Assembly (NCBI GenBank): GCA_947063855.1
Contig: CAMSTW010000037.1
Coordinates: forward strand, 1-34,883
DNA length: 34,883 nt
Direction of reading: 5' to 3'
Source: an uncultured Dorea sp.
Lineage (GTDB): Bacteria; Bacillota; Clostridia; Lachnospirales; Lachnospiraceae
Position numbers and translations under genes: made by a program. The notes beneath the pieces were generated by a model, which saw nothing but the letters and a program-made list of their open reading frames with translations, ran no database searches and was not told the origin of the DNA. Below, in pieces: positions 9,052-17,633 of this stretch. Position 1 is the stretch's first letter, and every line of letters begins with the position of its first letter.

Positions 9052-12000
9052 ATGAAAGGTTTTAGAAGAGGAATTGCGGCAACGGCGGCAGTCACGCTCT
9101 GTCTGACCTCCATACCGGCTGCCGGGCTTCATGTCCAGGCGGCAGATGTGGATCAGACGGTTAAGCTTAAGCCAAGTGCAGCCTCTGTCTTCAACGATAC
9201 CGACGGGGACGGTCTCGGAGAGTTTGAGGGATGGGGAACCTCCCTGTGCTGGTGGGCGAACCGCATCGGGTACAGTGAGAAGATGACGCAAGAGGCTGCG
9301 GAAGCATTCTTTGGAGACACAGGTCTGGATATGAACATCGGCCGTTATAATGTCGGAGGCGGCGATCTCGTGGGAGACCCGCAGGAGGTGCCGGTGAATG
9401 AGAAGGCGCAGATATATGACCTTGAGACGGAGGGACGTACGCCGTCGTATGCGGGCACCAGCATGAAGGTTGAGAATAACGCGGAGATGAAGGACGCAAG
9501 CTTTACAGCCTCGGATGCGGATTTTGGCATCACAAAGGGAACGAAGGCCGGGGAGCTCAAGAAGATTGGATGGATCAACAAACTGGACGATGCGGCAGGC
9601 CAGGGAGATAATCTCCGTTACAAGGTAAATGTCGGTGAAGCAGGGAAATATACTGTAAAGCTTCTGATGACTCTGACTGGAAGCAATACGCGCGACGTGG
9701 CAATCCGTGTCAATGATGACGCCGCGGCAGACAGGGTTGTGGACGCCGATACCATCAACAGCAATATGATTGCCTCCGGCAAAAACAATATGTTGTTTGT
9801 GGTTACGGTTCCGGACGTAGAGTTACATGCAGGAGAGAATACGATTAACATCGCGGGGAAGAACGACTGGACACTGGACTTCGTGAAGATGGCGGTGATC
9901 AAGAAGGGGGAAGAAGGGGCGCTGCCCCAGGGAGAGGAATTCTTACATAAGGCGCATATCACTCGTTCTGATTCGGCAGTTCCGGGCTATGCCGCGGATG
10001 TTACGAAGATTGATACGTCGAAGAAAAGCATAGAGGAATATCAGAAGGAATTCGCCAGAGCGGACGAGGAATGCGGATATGCATGGAATTACGACTGGGA
10101 CGCCGATAAGAACCAGATGAACGTTCTCAAGGCGGCGGCAAAGGCCAGCGGACAGGATTTCCTTGCAGAGGCGTTTTCCAACTCACCGCCGTATTTCATG
10201 ACGGTCAGCGGCTGCAGCTCGGGGAATGCCAATTCCAGCAAGGATAACCTTCGCGCAGATTCCTACAATGCGTTTGCGGCCTACATGGCGGATGTGATCG
10301 AGCACTGGAATGAGGAAGGCGTGATTACCTTCCAGAGCACGACGCCTATGAATGAGCCATATACGAGCTACTGGGGCGCCAACAGCAATAAGCAGGAGGG
10401 ATGTCATTTTGACCAGGGCGAGTCTCAGTCGAAGATCATCACCGCGCTTAAGAAGGAGCTTGACAGCAAGGGAATCAATATTGTGATGTCCGGAACAGAC
10501 GAGACCAGTATTGATACGGCAATCACTTCTTATAACAGGCTGTCGGATGAGGCGAAGGATGCCGTTACCAGGATTGACACCCATACCTACGGCGGATCGA
10601 AGCGCGTTGAGCTTAAGAAGCTGGCGGAGGATTCCGGGGAGAATCTGTGGATGTCCGAGGTAGACGGCGCTTACGAGGCAGGAACGAACGCAGGGGAAAT
10701 GAGCGCGGCGTTAGGTATCGCAAAGCAGATGATGAAGGATCTGAATGGTATGCAGGCCAGCGCGTGGATCTTCTGGAACGCCATTGATATGCATGTAGAC
10801 GATAAGGTGACAACCACCAGCGACGCTGACTGGAAATCCCTTGAGGCAATCTACCAGAAGCACGACAACATGAATAAAGCATGCTGGGGACTTGCAATCG
10901 GAGACCATAACAACGAAGAGATTGTCCTGACGAAGAAATATTATGGCTACGGCCAGTTGTCCCGCTATATCCGTCCGGGCTATACGATCATAGGCTCCGG
11001 CGGCGATACACTGGCGGCTTACGATCCGGATGGGAAGAAAGCGGTTATCGTGGCGGTGAATACGGCGGGAGAAGACAAGACCTGGAAATTCGACCTGTCG
11101 AGTTTCAGCACCATGAGCGACAAGGTAACGGCAATCCGCACCAGCGGTTCCCTGGCAGACGGAGAGAACTGGGCGGACGTATCCAAAGAGGATTCCATCA
11201 AGGCCGATACGGCGAAGAAGAGCGTTACAGCAAACTTGAAAGCGAACTCCATCACGACCTATATCATCGAGGGAGTGGAGTACGACAGTTCTGCAGAAGA
11301 GATTGTCAGCATCAAGGATGTGGATGTATATACGGTCGAGGGAATCGCGGCGGCGCTGCCGGATCAGGCAGAGGTAACTACGAATAAGAACAATACCTCT
11401 ATGGAAACGGTGGCCTGGGATTTGGAGGGCGTAGATCTTACGAAAGACGGAGAAGTAACAGGAACCATCAAAGGAACAGATATCAAGGCAAAGGCGAAGA
11501 TACAGGTCGTTGAGCCGAATACGGCATATTTTATCGACTGTAACAGCCCCAAGTCTCCAAAGTACGCGGCAGTAGATGCCTATGCAGATCTGCGCAATGA
11601 AACGGCAGACCAGAAATACGCCGAAGGCTCCTGGGGATATGTGGATGATTACGGGGTATATGACGGCGATGTAAATGATTCCTATGACACCGGCTGGTAT
11701 GCGAAGTCCGGCCAGTCTATCCGCTACAAGGTTCCGTTAGAAGCCGGAAAGTATCAGGTGGTCTTGGGGTTTAAGGAATGGTGGAAGGATGGCAACATGT
11801 CCCGGAAGATGACCGTGACGGCAACGCAGAATGGTGAGACGGCAGAGCTTGGAACTTCGGACACATGGGAAGGCAATAACTGGTGGAACCGTGATTTCTA
11901 CGATCTGACCTGTGAGGAATCAGGCGAAGTTACCTTTGAACTTGCAAAGGTAAGCGGACAGCCGGATCCGACGCTGTCCTTCATCGAGATCCGCAAGGTA

Positions 12001-15000
12001 CTGGATCTTAATGGCCTTAAAGCAGCGGCGGCAAAAGCGGCAGAAGTGGACAGAAGCGCATATTCCAGAGCGAAGCTTGCGAGGATGGACGCTGCTGTGG
12101 CAGAGGGAAGAAGCGTGGCTGTAAGTGCGTCTGCGACACAGGAGCAGGTAGATGCGGCCGCAAAGGCGATTGAGGATGCGGTTGCGGCGTTAGGGGAAGT
12201 CTATACAGAGGAACAGATTTCTGCGAATGACTACGTACTGTATCTTGTCAACTGCGGAACCAGCGACGCGTCGGTTGTGCCGGATGATTATAAGCGCGGC
12301 CTGTATCAGTCCAATGTAGACCAGGAATACGGCGAGGACGCCGGGACAGGACTCAGCTGGGGATATGAGCCGAACGACGAATATTCCAAGATTGTAAATG
12401 GCGGAAGCGGCGCTTCGGATATTGCCGGAAGCTATATCTACATGGCAGATTCGGGAGTTACATTTGATAAGGAGAAGAGTGGGTTCAAGTACAGATTCGA
12501 GCTTCCCAAGAGGGCGAATCAGGATTACACGGTGACCGTGGGCGTCAAGAATCCATGGGATACGAGAAATGTGGATATCAGGCTGGAAGGCAAGACGGTC
12601 CAGAGCGACCTTAAGCTGACCAAGGGACAGCTTGTGGAGAAGACCTATGAGACGGCCGTTACAGACGGGGAGCTGAATGTGATGGTTCACAGCCCCAAGC
12701 GTACGAACCAGTACGGAGATCCGGTTCTTAGCTATGTAATTGTCAAGGCAGTCGCGGCATATACAACCGACAGGCTGGCAGCGTCAGTTGCAGAGAAGGA
12801 GGCGGCAGTCGCGCAGGCAGAGGCACAAGGCCGTACATATTCCGAGAAGTCGAAGGCGGAGTTTGCGGCGGCGGTTCAGGCGGCTAAGGCCCTGATAGAT
12901 GAGAACTCCAAAGACGAGAAGGCAGTCAAGAAGGCTCTTAACGGACTTGAGGATGCATTTAACGGACTGAAGGAATACTATATCTACTCATCCATCACAG
13001 GAACAGACGGGGCAAGATTATATGATAATAATGGAAATAAGATTCAGGCCCATGGCGGACAGATCCAGCAGTTCACGGTAAACGGAGAGACGAAGTACTA
13101 CTGGTACGGAGAAGATAAGACGAACGGATACCGCCCGGTTACAGGCGTCCATCTGTACACTTCCAAGGATCTGTATAACTGGACGGACGAGGGCGTTGCC
13201 CTGAAGTGTATCCCGGTATCTGAGGAAGATTATGGCAAGGATCAGGAGGAAGGCTACAAGGCCGATCTGTCCATCTTCGAGACGGATGAATATTTCCGCG
13301 GTCTGTACAGTGACTATAAAGGAAAGCTTCCGGACGATACGAAGAATTATACCAGCAAACTGGAGGAAGTATACTGGAACCTGGCAGAGGACCGTACCGT
13401 TATGGAACGCCCGAAGGTTCTGTACAATGACGCGACAGGCAAATATGTGATGTGGTTCCACGCGGACGGCCGGACGCCGACGAATACGGCCGATTACGGC
13501 AAGGCGAGGGCAGGAATCGCTGTCAGCGATAACCCGGCGGGACCGTTCAAGCTGTTAGGGACCTATCTGCTGCATGACAGCAAGGACGCGGACCACAGCT
13601 GGGATAACGAGGGAGGACATCTCCGTGATATGAACCTGTTCAAGGATGACGACGGACAGGGATACGTAGTGTACTCATCAGATGGAAACCTGACGACTTA
13701 CATTGCGAAGCTGAATGCGGAATATACCGGGCTGATTACGGATCCGGCGGCCGCAGTGGAAGGAACAGGCAAGGACGAGGAAACGCTGAGGGCGTCCGAC
13801 TATACGAGGAATTTCATCGGGGCGTCAAGAGAAGCGCCGGCCATGTTCAAGTATAAAGGGAAATATTACATCATTAATTCGGGCTGTACGGGATGGTCCC
13901 CGAACAAAGCGCAGTATGCGGTTGCAGACCATCCGCTGGGACCATGGACAGTCAAGGGAGATCCCTGTGAAGGTGATTCCAAGGGAACGACATTTGACAC
14001 CCAGAGTACCTGTGTATTCCCGGTAGACGCAGATAACGGAAAGTTCGTCTATATGGGTGACCGGTGGTTCAACCCGGATAACGGAGGAGACTTAAGTGAT
14101 TCCAGATATGTATGGCTTCCGGTTGAATTCCTTCCGGATAATGGTCTGAAGCTTAAGAACTATGCGAACTGGACACTGAATGAGCTTGAGAACAAGGCGT
14201 CCTTTGATGTGGTAAGCGAACTCCCGGAGGTAGTGAGCTCAGCGTCCGAGATCACGCAGGAGTTACTGCCGGACAAGGTAATGGTCAACTACGGCGGCAA
14301 TTCGGCGGATGTAGAGAAGGAAGTTAACTGGACGATTGGCCAGCTGGACGCTGACAAGCTTGGCATGGTAGAGGTGAAGGGAACGCTGGCGGACGGGAAC
14401 CGGGAATTTACACACCAGATTGCGGTTGTGAATCCCAAGTATACGTATTTCTTCGACAGCGGGGCAGACAGCTCAGAATACTATGATATCATCAGCGGCA
14501 TCCTTGGAGACCAGCTTAAGAATAAGACGCCGGACGGTGCGTATACCGTGGAAAATGGAGCCGGATATCTTGGCGTATCAGAGAAAGATGATAAGGAGAA
14601 TTTCGATCTGGGACAGTATGCGGGAGATTCTTATCTGTCCAACGGCTGGTGGGCGAAGAGCGGCAAGAACATAGAGTACGCGTTCGACCTTGAACCGGGC
14701 ACTTATACGGTGGCGGCAGGATTCCAGGAGTGGTGGAATACCAGCAGGCCGTCCAGGATGACGGTGAAGTCAGGAGATCAGAAGATTGCAGAGAAGGCGT
14801 TTACCGTTGACCGGTCCAGTAAAGACCTGCAGGTGAACCAGACCTTCGAGGTGACGGAGGAGACGGCGGGAAAGATCGTGGTAAGCATCAGCAAGACCGG
14901 CAATCCGGATCCTGTACTCAGCTGGATCGCACTGATTGATGAGAACCAGACCGTTATAGAGCCGGCAGACAAGACCGCGCTGGCAGACAAGATCAATGAG

Positions 15001-16443
15001 ATCCGCAATGTGGATCTGGCAGGTTATACGGCAGAGTCTGTTGCGGCGTACCGGGAGACAATAGCGGCAGCGCTCGCAGAGGCAGAAGCAGTGATAGACA
15101 ATGCGTCGGCGACACAGGAGGAGACAGATGCAGCTGCTGCGAAGCTTCAGGCGGCATATGAGGAAAGCATGGGGCAGCTTGTGACGATTGAGTCCGTGAA
15201 GGCGGCTCTGGCTCAGGGAGCAGAAGCAGTTCAGGGAAGCGTGAAGGAAGAAGGCGTCTATACAGCAGAGAGCTGGGCGGCTTATCAGGCGGCGCTTCAG
15301 AATGTACAGGAGGTGCTGGCGGACGCCAATATCTCACAGGCAGAGGCAGACACCGCACTGGCGGCGCTTAAGACTGCGGCGGAAGCGCTGGTTGAGAAGC
15401 AGACTCTGGTAGACAAGACAAGGCTTCAGGCCTGGATTACGAAGGTAGACGATGTCTTGAAGAGCGGCCAGTCATTCACAGCCGAATCACGCCGGGCGGC
15501 AGAAGAGGCTCTCGCGAATGCGCAGGCTGTCAATGAGAAGGCAGATGCAAGTATCGCCGAAGTAGATGAGGCGTGGATCGGACTTATGAACGCATTCCTT
15601 AACCTGGATAACGGAGCGGAAAAGAGCGGCCTTGGCCAGGCGATAGCCGCAGCGCAGGAACTTCTTGCCAATCCGGAGACGGAGAAGAATTATACAGCAG
15701 AGAGCGTTCAGGGCGTAAGAGACGCACTTGAGGCGGCGATCGTGATATATGAGAAAGAATATGGCGAGGGTACGGATATCGACGCGGCACAGGCAGAGAT
15801 CAACCAGGCGGCGAACGCATTGATTGATGCGGTAACCCGGCTGCTTGAGAAGGATTACGGATATCTGATATCCCTGATTGAACGGGCAAGAGAGATTCTT
15901 GAGCATGCAGACCGTTATACGCCGTCATCCGTACAGAAGCTGGAAGCGGCGGTTACGGCGGCAGAACAGCTTGTGGCAGATAAGTCCGGAGACGCAGACG
16001 CCATCAACAATGCGGGCGGGCAGATTCTTACGGCGATTGCAGAGCTTCAGCTCAGAGGCAATAAGGCAGAGCTTGAATCTGTACTTAAGAAAGCAGAAGA
16101 GATTCTCGGTAATCCGGATAAGTATCTTGCATCCACGCTGGAAGGTGTGAAGGAAGCCTACGATCAGGCGAAGGCTGTCTATGACAATGCAGACGCCGTT
16201 CAGGGTGAGATTACAGACGTAACCGTTAAGCTGATCACGGAGTTAATGGAAGTAAGAATCCTGGGCGACGTAGACCTGAACGGACGCGTAGACAAGGCGG
16301 ACGGCCGGCTGATGCTTCAGTACAGTGCGGAGCTTGCAGAGTTTACGGAGGAACAGGTACTTGTCGGCGACATGGATGGAGACGGCAGGACGGATACCGC
16401 GGATGCGGCGAAAGTCCTGGAGATGATATCCGGAGGGCGTTAG
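9052..16443 (+). CDS. Secreted bifunctional GH30 / GH43 arabinogalactan-degrading enzyme with FIVAR array and dockerin
   Basis: This 2463-residue exported protein has a signal peptide at 1-30 (cut near VQA-AD). GH30 spans about 45-740, with FEGWGTSLCWWANRIG and NIGRYNVGGGD, acid/base Glu435 (PMNEPYTSYWG) and nucleophile Glu536 (LWMSEVDG); it resembles subfamily 5 endo-beta-1,6-galactanases. A beta-sandwich at about 120-290 is inserted in the barrel. Then come a Big_4-like domain (752-822), three related beta-sandwich modules (823-983, 1058-1235, 1797-1965), FIVAR-like repeats (984-1050, 1236-1310), a GH43 domain (1311-1705) resembling exo-beta-1,3-galactanases of subfamily 24 (Glu1452, Glu1594, Gln1651), a second Big-like domain (1717-1795) and six FIVAR-like repeats (1973-2402). 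Residues 2405-2462 form a type I dockerin with two DxDxNG / DxDxDG calcium loops. There is no sortase motif or anchor, so attachment would be through the cohesin protein encoded next. Substrate is inferred: type II arabinogalactan. Confidence 0.88.
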   Translation: MKGFRRGIAATAAVTLCLTSIPAAGLHVQAADVDQTVKLKPSAASVFNDTDGDGLGEFEGWGTSLCWWANRIGYSEKMTQEAAEAFFGDTGLDMNIGRYNVGGGDLVGDPQEVPVNEKAQIYDLETEGRTPSYAGTSMKVENNAEMKDASFTASDADFGITKGTKAGELKKIGWINKLDDAAGQGDNLRYKVNVGEAGKYTVKLLMTLTGSNTRDVAIRVNDDAAADRVVDADTINSNMIASGKNNMLFVVTVPDVELHAGENTINIAGKNDWTLDFVKMAVIKKGEEGALPQGEEFLHKAHITRSDSAVPGYAADVTKIDTSKKSIEEYQKEFARADEECGYAWNYDWDADKNQMNVLKAAAKASGQDFLAEAFSNSPPYFMTVSGCSSGNANSSKDNLRADSYNAFAAYMADVIEHWNEEGVITFQSTTPMNEPYTSYWGANSNKQEGCHFDQGESQSKIITALKKELDSKGINIVMSGTDETSIDTAITSYNRLSDEAKDAVTRIDTHTYGGSKRVELKKLAEDSGENLWMSEVDGAYEAGTNAGEMSAALGIAKQMMKDLNGMQASAWIFWNAIDMHVDDKVTTTSDADWKSLEAIYQKHDNMNKACWGLAIGDHNNEEIVLTKKYYGYGQLSRYIRPGYTIIGSGGDTLAAYDPDGKKAVIVAVNTAGEDKTWKFDLSSFSTMSDKVTAIRTSGSLADGENWADVSKEDSIKADTAKKSVTANLKANSITTYIIEGVEYDSSAEEIVSIKDVDVYTVEGIAAALPDQAEVTTNKNNTSMETVAWDLEGVDLTKDGEVTGTIKGTDIKAKAKIQVVEPNTAYFIDCNSPKSPKYAAVDAYADLRNETADQKYAEGSWGYVDDYGVYDGDVNDSYDTGWYAKSGQSIRYKVPLEAGKYQVVLGFKEWWKDGNMSRKMTVTATQNGETAELGTSDTWEGNNWWNRDFYDLTCEESGEVTFELAKVSGQPDPTLSFIEIRKVLDLNGLKAAAAKAAEVDRSAYSRAKLARMDAAVAEGRSVAVSASATQEQVDAAAKAIEDAVAALGEVYTEEQISANDYVLYLVNCGTSDASVVPDDYKRGLYQSNVDQEYGEDAGTGLSWGYEPNDEYSKIVNGGSGASDIAGSYIYMADSGVTFDKEKSGFKYRFELPKRANQDYTVTVGVKNPWDTRNVDIRLEGKTVQSDLKLTKGQLVEKTYETAVTDGELNVMVHSPKRTNQYGDPVLSYVIVKAVAAYTTDRLAASVAEKEAAVAQAEAQGRTYSEKSKAEFAAAVQAAKALIDENSKDEKAVKKALNGLEDAFNGLKEYYIYSSITGTDGARLYDNNGNKIQAHGGQIQQFTVNGETKYYWYGEDKTNGYRPVTGVHLYTSKDLYNWTDEGVALKCIPVSEEDYGKDQEEGYKADLSIFETDEYFRGLYSDYKGKLPDDTKNYTSKLEEVYWNLAEDRTVMERPKVLYNDATGKYVMWFHADGRTPTNTADYGKARAGIAVSDNPAGPFKLLGTYLLHDSKDADHSWDNEGGHLRDMNLFKDDDGQGYVVYSSDGNLTTYIAKLNAEYTGLITDPAAAVEGTGKDEETLRASDYTRNFIGASREAPAMFKYKGKYYIINSGCTGWSPNKAQYAVADHPLGPWTVKGDPCEGDSKGTTFDTQSTCVFPVDADNGKFVYMGDRWFNPDNGGDLSDSRYVWLPVEFLPDNGLKLKNYANWTLNELENKASFDVVSELPEVVSSASEITQELLPDKVMVNYGGNSADVEKEVNWTIGQLDADKLGMVEVKGTLADGNREFTHQIAVVNPKYTYFFDSGADSSEYYDIISGILGDQLKNKTPDGAYTVENGAGYLGVSEKDDKENFDLGQYAGDSYLSNGWWAKSGKNIEYAFDLEPGTYTVAAGFQEWWNTSRPSRMTVKSGDQKIAEKAFTVDRSSKDLQVNQTFEVTEETAGKIVVSISKTGNPDPVLSWIALIDENQTVIEPADKTALADKINEIRNVDLAGYTAESVAAYRETIAAALAEAEAVIDNASATQEETDAAAAKLQAAYEESMGQLVTIESVKAALAQGAEAVQGSVKEEGVYTAESWAAYQAALQNVQEVLADANISQAEADTALAALKTAAEALVEKQTLVDKTRLQAWITKVDDVLKSGQSFTAESRRAAEEALANAQAVNEKADASIAEVDEAWIGLMNAFLNLDNGAEKSGLGQAIAAAQELLANPETEKNYTAESVQGVRDALEAAIVIYEKEYGEGTDIDAAQAEINQAANALIDAVTRLLEKDYGYLISLIERAREILEHADRYTPSSVQKLEAAVTAAEQLVADKSGDADAINNAGGQILTAIAELQLRGNKAELESVLKKAEEILGNPDKYLASTLEGVKEAYDQAKAVYDNADAVQGEITDVTVKLITELMEVRILGDVDLNGRVDKADGRLMLQYSAELAEFTEEQVLVGDMDGDGRTDTADAAKVLEMISGGR

Positions 16444-16485
16444 AGCGGCAGGCCTTGTGTGATACGCATAAAAGGAAACGATAAA

Positions 16486-16518
16486 TACCAGAGGGTGCGG
16501 TAACAGCGCTCTCTGGTA
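16486..16518 (+). promoter_or_regulatory. Stem-loop between the dockerin enzyme and the cohesin gene
   Basis: TACCAGAG (16486-16493) and CTCTGGTA (16511-16518) form a perfect 8-bp stem with a 17-base loop. No T-run follows on the plus strand, so it is unlikely to be a full terminator. An mRNA-stabilising or processing hairpin is possible. Confidence 0.45.
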
Positions 16519-16565
16519 AAACCGTATCATAGGATATGAGAATCAGAGAAATGAGGAGCGCTAAG

Positions 16566-17570
16566 ATGAAGAGGTTGATAAAGAGCGCGGCAGTAATGCT
16601 TGCGATGATATGGTGTATAGGGCAGGCATTCCCGGTGTATGCCAGCGGGAATCCGTCTGTTGTTCTGGAATCAGACGGAGCGGATATGAAGAACCGTACC
16701 CTGCGGGTGGAATGTGATATGAAGAACGCGGCGCAGGTGACCAACGGGAAGGTGCGTGTTACCTATGACGCAGGCAGGTTAAAGCTGCTTGAGAATCAGC
16801 CGGGCAGTCTGTTTGCGGATTCTGACGCCCTGTGTGAGGTGAACGACTGCCTGACAGGAAATAAGAAAGAAGGAGAGATCGTGTTCGCGTTTGCTTCTGC
16901 AAAGAAGCTGGCGGCTGAGGGCAGTCTTGCGGATATGAGCTTTGCCTTATCTGACCAGGCATCAGAAGGAGATGAGATTAAGCTTAAGGTCACTGTGGAG
17001 AAAATCGCGGGTGAAGAAGGCGATCTGCCGTCGGAGAGCAAAGGTTTGACTGTTAAACTTAAGAAGGATAATCCGGGAAATAATAACAATAATAATAACA
17101 ATAATAACAACAATAATAATAATGGCGGCAGCGGAGATAATAATGGAAACAACGGCGGAGGCAATAACGGTGCGGGCGAAAGGCCCGGGATTACCGGAGG
17201 CAGCCAGTCAGGAACTTCCGGCGTAAGAGGAGGCAGTACCGCAGGCATCGCCGGCAGCAGAACCCGGACGGGAGGAGACAATGGAAGCTCTGCTGACAGC
17301 AGTATAAAGAGCAGCAGAAGCAGCAGTGAGAAGGATAAAGAGAAAGATAAGGAAGACCGGAAAAATTCGGATGGAAAGGATACAGAGGATACCGCTTCCC
17401 CAGAGGAGCAGCTTACGGCAGCGTCTGACGGCCAGGTCCCCATGGCAGGACCGGATAACGGCGGTTCCTACTGGTGGATCCTTCCGTTAATCGTACTTGT
17501 GGCGGTTGCTGCATTCTTTGCGGGGAAGAGGCAGCGGAAGGGGAAGGAAACGGAGAATCCGCAGAAGTAA
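16566..17570 (+). CDS. Membrane-anchored cohesin-like protein (mini-scaffoldin)
   Basis: The 334-residue product has a signal peptide (MKRLIKSAAVMLAMIWCIGQAFPVYA), then about 130 residues with the cohesin pattern: V-R-V-T-Y-D-A-G-R-L-K-L-L, a middle strand region with two Cys (ALCEVNDC), GEIVFAFASAKKL and GSLADMSFAL. A run of about 15 Asn and a Gly/Ser/Asn-rich linker follow, then a charged Ser/Lys/Asp stretch, VPMAG at 291-295, a membrane segment at about 302-320 and a basic tail. The ATG at 16566 has GAGGAG 7 bases upstream; in-frame ATGs at 16536 and 16551 have weaker sites. Its position right after a dockerin enzyme argues that it tethers that enzyme to the cell surface. The cohesin call rests on pattern only; another beta-sandwich domain remains possible. 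Confidence 0.75.
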   Translation: MKRLIKSAAVMLAMIWCIGQAFPVYASGNPSVVLESDGADMKNRTLRVECDMKNAAQVTNGKVRVTYDAGRLKLLENQPGSLFADSDALCEVNDCLTGNKKEGEIVFAFASAKKLAAEGSLADMSFALSDQASEGDEIKLKVTVEKIAGEEGDLPSESKGLTVKLKKDNPGNNNNNNNNNNNNNNNGGSGDNNGNNGGGNNGAGERPGITGGSQSGTSGVRGGSTAGIAGSRTRTGGDNGSSADSSIKSSRSSSEKDKEKDKEDRKNSDGKDTEDTASPEEQLTAASDGQVPMAGPDNGGSYWWILPLIVLVAVAAFFAGKRQRKGKETENPQK

Positions 17571-17575
17571 TTTGG

Positions 17576-17609
17576 CAAGGGCTTGCGCACATCTGGGCGC
17601 AGGCCCTTG
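17576..17609. terminator. Hairpin between convergent genes
   Basis: CAAGGGCTTGCGC (17576-17588) pairs with GCGCAGGCCCTTG (17597-17609) over 13 bp with one G-T pair and an 8-base loop. It lies between the convergent cohesin and AAA-ATPase-like genes and could end both transcripts. Neither side has a strong T-run. Confidence 0.6.
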
Positions 17610-17633
17610 TTGGGTGTAGGACTGCAGGACAGA

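Noticed and set aside
8850..9065. 71-codon open frame on the plus strand
   Set aside because: It runs through the direct repeats and the 19-bp terminator, has no ribosome binding site and overlaps the galactanase start.
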